From Streptomyces sp. SDr-06 (GTDB taxonomy: Bacteria > Actinomycetota > Actinomycetes > Streptomycetales > Streptomycetaceae): a stretch of 64,000 bases of DNA. The notes below the pieces were generated by a model. The model saw nothing but the letters and a program-made list of their open reading frames with translations, was not told where the DNA came from and did not search any database. Positions 35,774 to 44,684 of the stretch are shown here, piece after piece (positions within the stretch are counted from its first letter, which is position 1; each line of letters starts with the position of its first letter). Position numbers and translations under genes: made by a program. The stretch is taken from positions 744,001 through 808,000 of the forward strand of contig NZ_QOLA01000001.1 in assembly GCF_003324565.1 (NCBI RefSeq), written 5' to 3'.

Positions 35774-36247
35774 ATGACTGCGCAGACACATGTCCCGTCC
35801 CTGGCCGTCCGCCTCGGCACCGTCTGTGCCCTCACCCTCGCCGTGACGGGCGCGACGACACTGGCTCCGGGCGCCACGCCCGACGCGCACGCCGCGGCCG
35901 TGGCCGCCAGAGCCCTCCACGTGGCCGCCTCGAAGAAGGGGGCGCCCTACCAGTACGGCGCCACCGGCCCGTACCGCTTCGACTGCTCGGGGCTCACGCT
36001 CTACTCGTTCAAGCAGGCGGGTCACAAGCTGCCGCGCTCGGCCCAGCAGCAGTACAACAGCTCCCGGCACATCACCGCGTCCTTGCGCAAGGCGGGCGAC
36101 CTGGTGTTCTTCCACTCGGGCGGCGGGGTCTACCACGTGGGGATCTACGCCGGTGAGAACAGGATCTGGCACTCCCCCAAGTCCGGGGCCGTGGTCCGCC
36201 TGGAACGGATCTGGAGCGACAACGTCTGGTACGGGCGCGTGGGCTGA
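35774..36247 (+). CDS. Secreted NlpC/P60 cell-wall endopeptidase
   Basis: A 157-aa exported peptidase that cleaves peptide links in peptidoglycan. A signal peptide occupies about residues 1-42 (hydrophobic TVCALTLAVTGATTLA, then DAHAAAV). The catalytic Cys is in RFDCSGLT, the His in YHVGIYAG, and the third polar residue in RIWHSP. It has no extra binding domain, so it is a minimal enzyme. It lies directly behind a c-di-AMP riboswitch, which should lower expression when c-di-AMP is high. The ATG at 35774 is preferred over TTG 35768; the ribosome binding site (GAAGGG) is modest. Confidence 0.9.
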   Translation: MTAQTHVPSLAVRLGTVCALTLAVTGATTLAPGATPDAHAAAVAARALHVAASKKGAPYQYGATGPYRFDCSGLTLYSFKQAGHKLPRSAQQQYNSSRHITASLRKAGDLVFFHSGGGVYHVGIYAGENRIWHSPKSGAVVRLERIWSDNVWYGRVG

Positions 36248-36315
36248 CGCGGCGCCGGTCCGGGCTCCCGGTGCGGTCCCGCGCACCGGGAGGCCTCGTA
36301 CGCCCGAGGGCGCCG

Positions 36316-36750
36316 CTAGCCGCTCTGGACCGGGGCCACCCACGGCAGGGCGATCCACACCGTCTTGCCGCCGTCCCCCGTGGGCGCGACCGAGAGCCTG
36401 CCGCCGCACTCGGCCGCGAGCCAGCGGATGATCACCATGCCCCGGCCGTTGTCCTGCTGGACGGCCGCGGGCAATCGTTTCGGCCAGCGCGGGTGGCTGT
36501 CGGTGACGCCGATCCGCAGCTCCTCCTCGCGCTCGAGGCGGACGTCCACGGTGAAGGTGGGCGACTGGCCGAAGGTGTGCTGGACCGCGTTGGTGGCGAG
36601 CTCGGAGACGATGAGCCGCACCGTGTCGGCGGCCTCGGCGTCGGACGGCAGTCCCCAGTCGGTGAGGACCTCGGCGACGTAGCGCCGTGCCGCGGAGACC
36701 GAGGCGGGATCGCTCGGCAGAGTGACAGTTGCTTCGAGGTGGTCTGCCAT
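36316..36750 (-). CDS. HATPase regulatory protein (RsbW-like)
   Basis: A 144-aa single-domain GHKL ATPase of the type found as anti-sigma or signalling partners in Streptomyces. The N-box is LIVSELATNAVQHT, followed by VTDSHP and the G-box DNGRGMVIIRWLA. No sensor or DHp domain exists. The ATG at 36750 has AGGGA at good spacing; ATG 36822 is in frame but poorly placed. It is divergent from an XRE/DUF397 pair, the arrangement of WhiJ/abaA-like clusters that influence development and antibiotic production. Confidence 0.83.
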   Translation of the reverse strand: MADHLEATVTLPSDPASVSAARRYVAEVLTDWGLPSDAEAADTVRLIVSELATNAVQHTFGQSPTFTVDVRLEREEELRIGVTDSHPRWPKRLPAAVQQDNGRGMVIIRWLAAECGGRLSVAPTGDGGKTVWIALPWVAPVQSG

Positions 36751-36887
36751 GGCGACGCTGTCCCTTTCCCACCCGGGCCGGCTTGAGGACTCGTAGCGGT
36801 TGAGCGCTCGCGAAGACGACATCGGCCTCGGATTGTGCTTCGCGCCAGAGTGCCACTCATCGTGCCGGTCTCGGGTGCGATCCACCA

Positions 36888-36903
36888 AGATATGCATATA
36901 TCT
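36888..36903. promoter_or_regulatory. AT-rich palindrome in the divergent WhiJ-like promoter region
   Basis: AGATATGCATATATCT contains the perfect 10-bp palindrome ATATGCATAT (36890-36899). This is striking in DNA of over 70% GC. It lies in the 235-bp space between the HATPase gene and the XRE gene and is a good candidate operator for the XRE protein. Confidence 0.5.
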
Positions 36904-36985
36904 GTCGCTCAAAGCGGTGAACTCTCCGACGGTAGACCGTATTTGGGCCCACACTTACCCATCGCCTGACATGAAGGAGGCGGCC

Positions 36986-37849
36986 ATGGGGAACGGGCCG
37001 GCGGTGCGCAGACGCAAGCTCGGCGAGGAACTGCGGCGGCTGCGCGATCGTACGGGGCTGACGAGCGGGGAGGCGGCCGGTCTTGTCGGCTGGCATCAGT
37101 CGAAGGTGAGCCGGATCGAGACCGGTCGCAGCGGGGTGAAACCGGCGGACGTCGCCCGGCTGCTGGAAGCATACGGGGTGAGCGACCCCCGACTCGTCGC
37201 CCTGCTGGCGGCCCTGGCCGACTCGGCGGGCGGCGCGGGGGTGGACTGGGCGCATGCGTACCGCGGGCTGCTGCCGACGCAGTACCGCGACTTCATCAGT
37301 CTGGAGTCCCAGGCGCGCACGGCCCGCACCCTGGAGACCTCGGTGGTGCCCGGACTCCTTCAGACCCCGGCGTACGCGCGGGCGGTCACCCGGGCGGCGC
37401 TCGGCGGGCTGCCGCCGGAGAAGGTCGACTCCCTGGTGGAGGTGCGGATCGCCCGTCAGGAGGTGCTGCGCGGCGACCCGCCGCTCGCGCTCAGCGCCGT
37501 GCTCGACGAGGCGGTGCTGCGCCGTCGGGTGGGCGGCCGGGCGGCCATGCGGGAGCAGTTGCGGCATCTGCTGGAGCTCGCCGCGCTGCCGCACGTGCGG
37601 GTGCAGGTCATCCCCTTCCAGTACGGCGGCTATGTCGGCCTCACCGGCCCTTTCATTATCTTTTCTTTTCCGGCCATTTCAGATCTGGATGTGGTCGTTA
37701 TCGACCACTTGACGAGTAGCCTCTACCTCGAACGGAGAGAAGACCTCGAGGCGTACAGTGCCGCGTTCCAGACCGTTCAGGCACTCGCGCTTTCCTCCGA
37801 GGACTCGTTGGATCTCATCGCCCGGACGGTCCGGGAAGGACCGGGCTAG
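36986..37849 (+). CDS. XRE-family regulator with DUF5753 (WhiJ-like)
   Basis: A 287-aa DNA-binding protein. The N-terminal helix-turn-helix is at about residues 14-68 (LRRLRDRTGLTSGEAAGLVG, then SKVSRIETGRSG). The rest matches DUF5753, with ETSVVPGLLQTPAYARA and VRVQVIPF, thought to sense a signal or bind a partner. ATG 36986 follows AAGGAGG closely; ATG 36971 is possible. A DUF397 gene follows 23 bp later. Together with the divergent HATPase gene this forms a WhiJ-like control module. Confidence 0.88.
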   Translation: MGNGPAVRRRKLGEELRRLRDRTGLTSGEAAGLVGWHQSKVSRIETGRSGVKPADVARLLEAYGVSDPRLVALLAALADSAGGAGVDWAHAYRGLLPTQYRDFISLESQARTARTLETSVVPGLLQTPAYARAVTRAALGGLPPEKVDSLVEVRIARQEVLRGDPPLALSAVLDEAVLRRRVGGRAAMREQLRHLLELAALPHVRVQVIPFQYGGYVGLTGPFIIFSFPAISDLDVVVIDHLTSSLYLERREDLEAYSAAFQTVQALALSSEDSLDLIARTVREGPG

Positions 37850-37872
37850 TCCAGGGCGAGTGGGGAGGCTTG

Positions 37873-38094
37873 ATGTCCGCACGCCCTGCGCACGTTCCTT
37901 CCAGTACGTCCCTCACCGGTGCCAGCTGGCGGCGCAGTAGCCGCAGCGTGGGCATGAACAACTGTGTCGAGACGGCCCGGCTCAATGGCGAGCTGCTTGC
38001 CGTGCGCGACTCCCAACGGATCGACGGGCCCGCGCTGCTCTTCGGCGCCCGGGCCTGGCAGCGCTTCATCTCCCGTTACACACAAGCCGATTGA
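37873..38094 (+). CDS. DUF397 protein, partner of the XRE regulator
   Basis: A 73-aa protein of the DUF397 family: ASWRRSSRSVGMNNCVETA, then AVRDSQRIDGPALLF and AWQRFI. These small proteins are encoded beside WhiJ-like XRE regulators and are thought to modulate them. It lies 23 bp downstream of the XRE gene and converges with bioF seven bases away. Confidence 0.85.
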   Translation: MSARPAHVPSSTSLTGASWRRSSRSVGMNNCVETARLNGELLAVRDSQRIDGPALLFGARAWQRFISRYTQAD

Positions 38095-38101
38095 CGGCTC
38101 G

Positions 38102-39244
38102 TCAGGCGGTGGGCGCGGTCCGGAGGATCACGTCCACCGCACTGTCGACCTGCCGCGGCGTCAGATCCGCCCGCGCGGTCAGCCGGATCCGCGAGATGCC
38201 GTCCGGCACCGACGGCGGCCTGAAGCACCCGACCACCAGACCGGCCGCACGGCAGTCTGCGGCCCAGGCCACCGCGGCCTCCGGCGAGGGCGCCCGGACC
38301 GAGACGACCGCCGCGTCGGGCCGCACCGCGCGCTGCCCGGCGGCGGCGAGCCGGCCATGCAGCTCGGCCGCGACGGCACGGGCCCGGCCAGCACGGTCCG
38401 GCTCATCCCGCAGCAGGCGCAGGGCCGCCAGCGCCCCGCCCACCGAGGCGGGCGCGAGTCCGGTGTCGAAGATGAAGGTGCGCGCCGCGTTCACCAGATG
38501 ACGGATCACCCGGGCCGGGCCGAGCACCGCTCCGCCTTGGCTGCCGAGCGACTTCGACAGGGTGACGGTGGCGACCACGTCGTCCGCGCCCGCGAGCCCG
38601 GACGCGTGCGGCGCGCCGCGCCCGCCCTCGCCGAGCACCCCGAGCCCGTGTGCGTCGTCCACCACCAGGGCCGCCCCGAACTCCCGGCAGACCGCGGCCA
38701 GTCGGGGGAGGTCAGCGGCGTCGCCGTCCACCGAGAACACCGAGTCCGTCACGGCGAGACCGGGGCCGCCGTGCGCGTCCAGCGCCTTGCGGACCGCCTC
38801 CGGCTCGGCGTGCGGCACGACCTCCGTCCGGGCCCGGGCGAGCCGGCAGCCGTCCACGATCGAGGCGTGGTTGCCCGCGTCCGAGACGATCAGCGAACCG
38901 TGCGGGCCGAGCGCGGTCAGCGCGGCCAGGTTCGCCGCGTAGCCGGAGGAGAAGACGAGCGCGGCCTCGAATCCGCAGAACGCGGCGAGTTCGCGCTCCA
39001 GCTCCGTGTGCAGCGCGGTGGTTCCGGTGACCAGACGTGAGCCGGTGGCGCCCGCGCCCCAGCGGTGCGCCGCCTCGGCGGCGCCGGCCGTGACCACCGG
39101 GTGCCGGGTGAGCCCGAGGTAGTCGTTGCTCGCCAGGTCCAGGAGGTCCTGGTCGGCGGCGCGCGGCCGCAGCGTGCGGACCAGACCGGCGCGCTCGCGG
39201 CGCTCCGATTCTCCATCGATCCAGTCGAACGGCGCTCGCGGCAT
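38102..39244 (-). CDS. bioF: 8-amino-7-oxononanoate synthase
   Basis: A 380-aa PLP enzyme joining alanine and pimeloyl-thioester at the first step of biotin ring assembly. The PLP lysine is in [11 protein letters not shown], with [15 protein letters not shown] and the N-terminal [11 protein letters not shown] as further hallmarks. The start at 39244 (MPRAPFDW) follows AAAAAGGGA. It is divergent from bioBAD, and the shared 145-bp space should hold both promoters. Confidence 0.93.
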   Translation of the reverse strand: MPRAPFDWIDGESERRERAGLVRTLRPRAADQDLLDLASNDYLGLTRHPVVTAGAAEAAHRWGAGATGSRLVTGTTALHTELERELAAFCGFEAALVFSSGYAANLAALTALGPHGSLIVSDAGNHASIVDGCRLARARTEVVPHAEPEAVRKALDAHGGPGLAVTDSVFSVDGDAADLPRLAAVCREFGAALVVDDAHGLGVLGEGGRGAPHASGLAGADDVVATVTLSKSLGSQGGAVLGPARVIRHLVNAARTFIFDTGLAPASVGGALAALRLLRDEPDRAGRARAVAAELHGRLAAAGQRAVRPDAAVVSVRAPSPEAAVAWAADCRAAGLVVGCFRPPSVPDGISRIRLTARADLTPRQVDSAVDVILRTAPTA

Positions 39245-39302
39245 GGTCGAGTCCCTTTTTGTAGGCTGCCGACAGACCCTAGCCGGTGCCATGCCAGGTC
39301 AG

Positions 39303-39322
39303 GGTGTGGCGATACACACACC
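39303..39322. promoter_or_regulatory. Inverted repeat in the bioF-bioB divergent region
   Basis: GGTGTG-GCGATACA-CACACC is a perfect 6-bp inverted repeat. Its centre holds GATACA, a possible -10 element for bioB. It is a candidate site for a biotin-responsive repressor. It does not match the BioQ consensus I know. Confidence 0.4.
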
Positions 39323-39389
39323 TCAAACGGCCCGTGTTGTGGGATCCCTACCTTGGCCGCAGGCGGTGCCGTGCGCGAAGATCGGCGCC

Positions 39390-40601
39390 ATGGACCTGCT
39401 GAACACGCTGGTGGACAAGGGGTTGCGGCGCGAACTGCCGACCCGCGAAGAGGCACTCGCCGTACTGGCGACCTCGGACGACGAACTGCTCGATGTGGTG
39501 GCCGCGGCCGGCAAGGTGCGCCGCCAGTGGTTCGGACGCCGGGTGAAGCTCAACTATCTGGTGAACCTGAAGTCGGGCCTGTGCCCCGAGGACTGTTCGT
39601 ACTGCTCCCAGCGGCTCGGCTCCAAGGCCGACATCCTGAAGTACACCTGGCTCAAGCCCGACGAGGCCTCCAAGGCCGCGGCCGCCGGTGTGGCGGGCGG
39701 CGCGAAGCGGGTCTGCCTGGTGGCCAGCGGCCGCGGCCCCACGGACCGCGACATCGCCCGGGTCTCCGAGACGATCAAGACGATCAAGGAGCAGAACGAG
39801 GGCGTCGAGGTCTGCGCCTGCCTCGGTCTGCTCTCCGACGGCCAGGCCGAGCGGCTGCGCGCCGCCGGGGCCGACGCGTACAACCACAACCTCAACACGT
39901 CCGAGGGGACGTACGGGGACATCACGACCACGCACACCTACCAGGACCGCGTGGACACCGTGACCAAGGCCCACGGCGCGGGCCTGTCCGCCTGCTCCGG
40001 CCTGATCGCGGGCATGGGCGAGTCCGACGAGGACCTGGTGGACGTCGTCTTCTCGCTGCGCGAGCTGGACCCGGACTCGGTGCCGGTGAACTTCCTCATC
40101 CCGTTCGAGGGGACCCCGCTCGGCAAGGAGTGGAACCTCACCCCGCAGCGCTGTCTGCGCATCCTGGCCATGACCCGGTTCGTGTGCCCCGACGTCGAGG
40201 TGCGGCTCGCGGGCGGCCGCGAGGTGCATCTGCGCACGATGCAGCCGCTCGCGCTGCACCTGGTCAACTCGATCTTCCTCGGCGACTACCTCACCAGCGA
40301 GGGCCAGGCCGGCCAGGCCGACCTCGACATGATCGCGGACGCGGGCTTCGAGGTGGAGGGCGCGGGCACCACGACCCTCCCGAAGCACCGCGCGGACGCG
40401 ATCGCCGCCGCGGGCTGCGGTACGAACGCGGGCGCGTGCGGTTCGCACGAGGAGAGCGGCTGTGGCTCCCACGAGGGCGGCGGCTGCGGTCCCTGCGGCG
40501 GCCACGCCGTGCCCGAGCAGGCGCCCGCCGACCAGGCGCGCACCGATCTGGTGGCCGTGCGGCGCCGGGGCGCGGGGACGGATCTCGCGCCCAATGCGTG
40601 A
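39390..40601 (+). CDS. bioB: Biotin synthase with Cys/His-rich C-terminal tail
   Basis: A 403-aa radical SAM enzyme that inserts sulfur into dethiobiotin. The [4Fe-4S] motif is CPEDCSYC (C-x3-C-x2-C). [15 protein letters not shown] and the Arg-containing auxiliary-cluster segments are normal. Unusually, about 60 residues follow the core: residues 343-373 hold five Cys (343, 350, 358, 366, 369) and three His (353, 361, 372) in a glycine-rich setting, then a charged tail. The E. coli enzyme ends near residue 346. It overlaps bioA by 8 bp. Confidence 0.94.
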   Translation: MDLLNTLVDKGLRRELPTREEALAVLATSDDELLDVVAAAGKVRRQWFGRRVKLNYLVNLKSGLCPEDCSYCSQRLGSKADILKYTWLKPDEASKAAAAGVAGGAKRVCLVASGRGPTDRDIARVSETIKTIKEQNEGVEVCACLGLLSDGQAERLRAAGADAYNHNLNTSEGTYGDITTTHTYQDRVDTVTKAHGAGLSACSGLIAGMGESDEDLVDVVFSLRELDPDSVPVNFLIPFEGTPLGKEWNLTPQRCLRILAMTRFVCPDVEVRLAGGREVHLRTMQPLALHLVNSIFLGDYLTSEGQAGQADLDMIADAGFEVEGAGTTTLPKHRADAIAAAGCGTNAGACGSHEESGCGSHEGGGCGPCGGHAVPEQAPADQARTDLVAVRRRGAGTDLAPNA

Positions 40602-41883
40602 GTACTCCCCCGCCGACCTGCTCGACCTGGACCGCCGGCACGTCTGGCACCCCTACGGCCCGATGCCGGGACGGCAGGAGCAGCTGCTGGTCGAGTCGGC
40701 GTCGGGCGTACGGCTGCGGCTGGCCGAACCGGCCCACGGGCAGCGCGAGTTGGTCGACGGGATGTCCTCGTGGTGGTCGGCCGTGCACGGTTACAACCAC
40801 CCGGTGCTCAACGAGGCGGCGCGCGCCCAGCTCGACCGGATGAGCCATGTGATGTTCGGCGGGCTCACCCACGAGCCCGCCGTCCGCCTCGCCGCCCGCC
40901 TCGTCGAGATCACGCCCGAGCCGCTCCAGCACGTCTTCCTCAGCGACTCGGGTTCGGTCGCGGTCGAGGTCGCCGTCAAGATGTGCCTGCAGTACTGGCG
41001 CTCGGTCGGGCAGCCGCGCAAGCAGCGGCTCATGACCTGGCGCGGCGGCTACCACGGTGACACCTGGCAGCCGATGTCGGTGTGCGACCCCGAGGGCGGG
41101 ATGCACGAGCTGTGGCAGGGCGCGCTGCCCCGCCAGCTGTTCGTGGGGGCGCCGCCCTCGGAGTTCGACGAGGCGTACGCCGACGAGCTGCGCACGGCCA
41201 TCGAGCGCCACGCCGACGAGCTGGCCGCGGTGATCGTGGAGCCGGTGGTGCAGGGCGCGGGGGGCATGCGCTTCCACTCCCCCGCGTATCTGCGGGTGCT
41301 GCGCGAGGCCTGCGACGAGCACGGCGTGCTGCTCGTGTTCGACGAGATCGCGACCGGCTTCGGCCGCACCGGCGAGCTGTTCGCGGCGGGACATGCCGCG
41401 CTCTCGCCCGATGTCATGTGCGTCGGCAAGGCGCTGACCGGCGGCTATGTGTCGATGGCGGCGACGCTCTGCACGAGCCGGGTCGCCGACGGCATCTCGT
41501 CGGGCGAGGTCCCGGTGCTCGCCCACGGGCCCACCTTCATGGGCAACCCGCTGGCCTCCGCGGTAGCGCTCGCCTCGATCGACCTGCTGCTCGGCCAGGA
41601 CTGGCGGGGCGAGGTCAAGCGCCTGGAGGCGGGCCTGCTCGACGGGCTCGCGGCGGCCCGCCCGATCGAGGGCGTCCGGGACGTCCGGGTGCTGGGCGCC
41701 ATCGGCGTCGTGCAGCTGGACCACGCCGTGGACATGAAGGCCGCGACCGCCGCCGCCGTGCGCGAGGGCGTGTGGCTGCGGCCGTTCCGGGATCTGATCT
41801 ACACGATGCCGCCCTATGTGACGGGCGACGACGATCTGGCGCGCGTCTGCCGTGCGGTGTGCGCGGCCGCGCGGGAGGGCTGA
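40594..41883 (+). CDS. bioA: Adenosylmethionine-8-amino-7-oxononanoate aminotransferase
   Basis: A 429-aa PLP aminotransferase converting 7-keto-8-aminopelargonate to 7,8-diaminopelargonate with SAM as amino donor. The N-terminal HVWHPYGPM and [13 protein letters not shown] are typical of Bio[12 protein letters not shown] and the PLP lysine in [10 protein letters not shown] complete the active site. The ATG lies within the end of bioB (ATGCGTGA), so translation is coupled. bioD begins one base after its stop. Confidence 0.95.
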   Translation: MREYSPADLLDLDRRHVWHPYGPMPGRQEQLLVESASGVRLRLAEPAHGQRELVDGMSSWWSAVHGYNHPVLNEAARAQLDRMSHVMFGGLTHEPAVRLAARLVEITPEPLQHVFLSDSGSVAVEVAVKMCLQYWRSVGQPRKQRLMTWRGGYHGDTWQPMSVCDPEGGMHELWQGALPRQLFVGAPPSEFDEAYADELRTAIERHADELAAVIVEPVVQGAGGMRFHSPAYLRVLREACDEHGVLLVFDEIATGFGRTGELFAAGHAALSPDVMCVGKALTGGYVSMAATLCTSRVADGISSGEVPVLAHGPTFMGNPLASAVALASIDLLLGQDWRGEVKRLEAGLLDGLAAARPIEGVRDVRVLGAIGVVQLDHAVDMKAATAAAVREGVWLRPFRDLIYTMPPYVTGDDDLARVCRAVCAAAREG

Positions 41884-41884
41884 G

Positions 41885-42577
41885 ATGGCGATTCTGGTCG
41901 TGAGCGGTACGGGGACCGAGATCGGCAAGACGATCACGACGGCGGCCGTCGCCGCCCTGGCGCTGGCCGCCGGGCGGTCGGTGGCCGTCCTCAAACCGGC
42001 CCAGACGGGGGTCGCGCCGGGCGAGCCCGGTGACGTCTTCGAGGTGCGGCGGCTCGCGGGCGAGGCGGTGACCGGCCTCGAACTGGGCCGTTTCCCCGAA
42101 CCGTTGGCCCCCAACACCTCGGCCCGCCGCGCCGGCATGGCGCCCGTGCGTCCCGAGCAGGTCGCCGAGGCCGCCGCGAAACTGGCCACCGAGCACGATC
42201 TGGTCCTGGTCGAGGGCGCGGGCGGCCTCCTGGTGCGCTTCGACGACGAGGGGGGCACGCTCGCGGACGCCGCCCGCCTGCTCGGTGCGCCCGTCCTGGT
42301 GGTGACGCCCGCCGGACTGGGCACACTGAACTCGACGGCCCTGACCGGCGAGGCCCTGCGGGCCCGGGATCTCGAGTGCGCCGGGGTCGTCGTGGGCAGC
42401 TGGCCGGCCGAGCCGGATCTGGCCTCGCGTTGCAATCTCGTGGACCTGCCGGAGGCAGCCGGGGCACCCTTGCTCGGCACCGTGCCCGAGGGCGCCGGAC
42501 GACTGGCGCCCGCCGACTTCCGTACCCGAGCGGCCGGTTGGCTCGCCCCGGCGCTCGGCGGCGTTTGGAGTATCTGA
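41885..42577 (+). CDS. bioD: Dethiobiotin synthetase
   Basis: A 230-aa ATP-dependent carboxylase that closes the ureido ring to form dethiobiotin. The P-loop is GTGTEIGKT at residues 8-16, and LKPAQTG and VEGAGGLLV are family motifs. It starts one base after the bioA stop. Its own stop shares a base with the next start (TGATG), coupling it to a VOC-family gene. Confidence 0.94.
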   Translation: MAILVVSGTGTEIGKTITTAAVAALALAAGRSVAVLKPAQTGVAPGEPGDVFEVRRLAGEAVTGLELGRFPEPLAPNTSARRAGMAPVRPEQVAEAAAKLATEHDLVLVEGAGGLLVRFDDEGGTLADAARLLGAPVLVVTPAGLGTLNSTALTGEALRARDLECAGVVVGSWPAEPDLASRCNLVDLPEAAGAPLLGTVPEGAGRLAPADFRTRAAGWLAPALGGVWSI

Positions 42578-42939
42578 TGGCTGTGTTACGGGCCCGCCTC
42601 GGGCAGCTCGTCGTGGACTGCGCCGACCCGGGGCGGCTCGCCCGGTTCTGGGCCGGGCTGCTCGGCGGGCGACCGGTGGTGCGGGACACCGCGTGGGCGT
42701 ACCTCGATCCGCCGGGCGCGCCGCGGCTCGCCTTCCAGCGCGTACCGGAGGCGAAGGCGGTCAAGAACCGGCTGCATCTGGACCTCGCGGTCGAGGACGT
42801 ACGCCGGGCGCGGGCCGCGGCCGTACGGCGCGGTGCGGCTCCGGTGGGGGCGACGGTGACCGACGAGCGGGGGGCCTTCCAGGTGATGCGGGACCCCGAG
42901 GGCAACGAGTTCTGCTTCGTGGAGTCCGGGGACGGGTGA
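42577..42939 (+). CDS. VOC-family protein coupled to bioD
   Basis: A 120-aa single-module vicinal oxygen chelate (glyoxalase-like) protein. It has the pattern of one beta-alpha-beta-beta-beta repeat pair: LGQLVVDCADPGRLARFW, LHLDLAVEDV, and DPEGNEFCFVE at the end. The metal-ligand pattern (HLDLAV, then ...EFCFVE) fits a metal-binding or bleomycin-resistance-like fold. It is translationally coupled to bioD (TGATG), but a function in biotin synthesis is not established. Confidence 0.8.
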   Translation: MAVLRARLGQLVVDCADPGRLARFWAGLLGGRPVVRDTAWAYLDPPGAPRLAFQRVPEAKAVKNRLHLDLAVEDVRRARAAAVRRGAAPVGATVTDERGAFQVMRDPEGNEFCFVESGDG

Positions 42940-43027
42940 GCGGGCGCGGCGCGGGGACAATGGCGGTAACCGGCCGCCCGCGGGATGCCGGTACCGGCCG
43001 TCCGCCCGCAGGCTCAGGAGGTCCGCC

Positions 43028-43708
43028 ATGGCGCAGCGCACCAAGATCGCCCCGGATGCCGTGCACCACCCCGTCTTCGCCCGCTTCTACGCGCGGTTCA
43101 GCGAGGCGATGGACCTCAGAGCCGGGATCGCCGAGCACCGCAGGGAACTGCTCGCCGGGCTCTCGGGACGCGTCATCGAGATCGGCGCCGGCAACGGGCT
43201 CAACTTCGCGCACTATCCGGCGGCCGTGGCCGAGGTGGTGGCCATCGAACCGGAGCGCATCCTGCGGCAGTTGGCGGTGCGCTCCGCGCTCCAGGCCGAG
43301 GTCCCGGTGGACGTGGTGCCGGGCGCGGCGGAGGCGCTTCCGGTGAAGAGCGAGGCCTTCGACGCGGCGGTCGCCTCCCTCGTGCTGTGCTCGGTGCGGG
43401 ACCTGGCGAGGGCGCTCGGTGAGATCCGCCGGGTGCTGCGGCCGGGTGGGGAGCTGCGCTTCTTCGAGCACGGCCGGGCCGAGGGGCGGGCGCTGGCCGC
43501 GGTGCAGCGCGGTCTGGACCGCACGCTGTGGCCGGCGCTGTTCGGCGGCTGCCACACGGCGCGCGATCCGCTGGGCGCGATCGAGGCGGCGGGCTTCGAG
43601 ATCGTCGGCTACCGCCATCTGCGGGTGCCCGCCAAGGGCGTCGCCGCCCCGTCCTCGCCGTGCGTGCTGGGGGTGGCGCGGCGCCCCGCGCTCGGTCCCG
43701 ACGAATAG
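43028..43708 (+). CDS. Class I SAM-dependent methyltransferase
   Basis: A 226-aa methyltransferase. Motif I is VIEIGAGNGLN, the acidic loop is VVAIEPE, and VVPGAAEALPV and VLCSVRDLARAL mark later strands. The overall style (short N terminus, YARFSEAMDL, FFEHGRAE) resembles the METTL7-like thiol methyltransferase group, but the acceptor is not known. GGAGG lies before the ATG. It stands alone after the bio cluster. Confidence 0.8.
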   Translation: MAQRTKIAPDAVHHPVFARFYARFSEAMDLRAGIAEHRRELLAGLSGRVIEIGAGNGLNFAHYPAAVAEVVAIEPERILRQLAVRSALQAEVPVDVVPGAAEALPVKSEAFDAAVASLVLCSVRDLARALGEIRRVLRPGGELRFFEHGRAEGRALAAVQRGLDRTLWPALFGGCHTARDPLGAIEAAGFEIVGYRHLRVPAKGVAAPSSPCVLGVARRPALGPDE

Positions 43709-43850
43709 CGGGCCCGGGCCGTCGGGTGGCCCTTACATCGGCCTCCGGCACCGGACCCCACGACGGATGGCCACTCCCCGGTCCGGCCCCTACTCTCGTA
43801 TCCGGTAAGGGAGTTGGAACGGCCATGACGCCACAATCGGGGAGGCGGCC

Positions 43851-44678
43851 TTGTCCACACCTGCAACGGCGCACGCGTACGGCACGGAGCCCTCGGCGCC
43901 GGTCGCCGCGCGGGCGCGCGGGCTCACCAAGGCGTACGGCAGCGGCGAGACCGCGGTGCTCGCCCTGGACTCGGTCGACGTGGACATCGCGCGCGGCGCC
44001 TTCACGGCGGTGATGGGGCCCTCGGGTTCGGGGAAGTCCACCCTCATGCACTGCCTGGCCGGGCTCGACACGGTGTCGGCGGGGCAGGTCTGGCTCGGGG
44101 ACACCGAGATCACGGGGCTCAGGGAGCGTGAGCTGACCCGGCTGCGGCGGGACCGGATCGGCTTCATGTTCCAGTCGTTCAACCTGCTGCCGACGCTCAC
44201 CGCTGCCGAGAACATCACCCTGCCGATGGACATCGCGGGCCGCGCCCCGGACCGCGCGTGGGTGGACCGGGTCATCGACACGCTGGGCCTGCGCGACCGG
44301 CTGAAGCACCGGCCGGCCCAGCTGTCCGGCGGTCAGCAGCAGCGCGTCGCGTGTGCGCGGGCGCTCGCCCCCCGGCCCGAGCTGATCTTCACGGACGAAC
44401 CGACCGGCAATCTCGACTCGCGAGCGGGCGCGGAGGTTCTGTCGTTCCTGCGCGAGGCGGTGGACGCGCTGGACCAGACGGTCGTGATGGTGACCCACGA
44501 CCCGGGCGCCGCGTCCCACGCCGACCTGGTGCTCTTCCTGGGCGACGGCAAGGTCGTGGACCGGATGGAGCGGCCCACCGCGGAGGCCGTCCTGGAACGG
44601 ATGCGGCTCTTCTCGGGCGTCCGGCCGCACCCCGGTGAACCGCCCGCACCCCGGCCCGACCCGCTGCGGAAAAGCTGA
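43851..44678 (+). CDS. ABC transporter ATPase, MacB/LolD type
   Basis: A 275-aa ATPase of a mechanotransmission-type ABC system. Walker A is GPSGSGKST, the Q-loop is FMFQSFNLLP, the signature is LSGGQQQRV, Walker B is LIFTDEPTGNLDS, and the H-loop is VTHDP. TTG 43851 follows GGGGAGG by six bases. The C-terminal 25 residues are Pro/Arg-rich. It is immediately followed by its permease. Neighbours give no clue to substrate; related pairs handle lipoproteins, peptides or cell-wall signals. Confidence 0.9.
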   Translation: MSTPATAHAYGTEPSAPVAARARGLTKAYGSGETAVLALDSVDVDIARGAFTAVMGPSGSGKSTLMHCLAGLDTVSAGQVWLGDTEITGLRERELTRLRRDRIGFMFQSFNLLPTLTAAENITLPMDIAGRAPDRAWVDRVIDTLGLRDRLKHRPAQLSGGQQQRVACARALAPRPELIFTDEPTGNLDSRAGAEVLSFLREAVDALDQTVVMVTHDPGAASHADLVLFLGDGKVVDRMERPTAEAVLERMRLFSGVRPHPGEPPAPRPDPLRKS

Positions 44679-44684
44679 TCCGCC

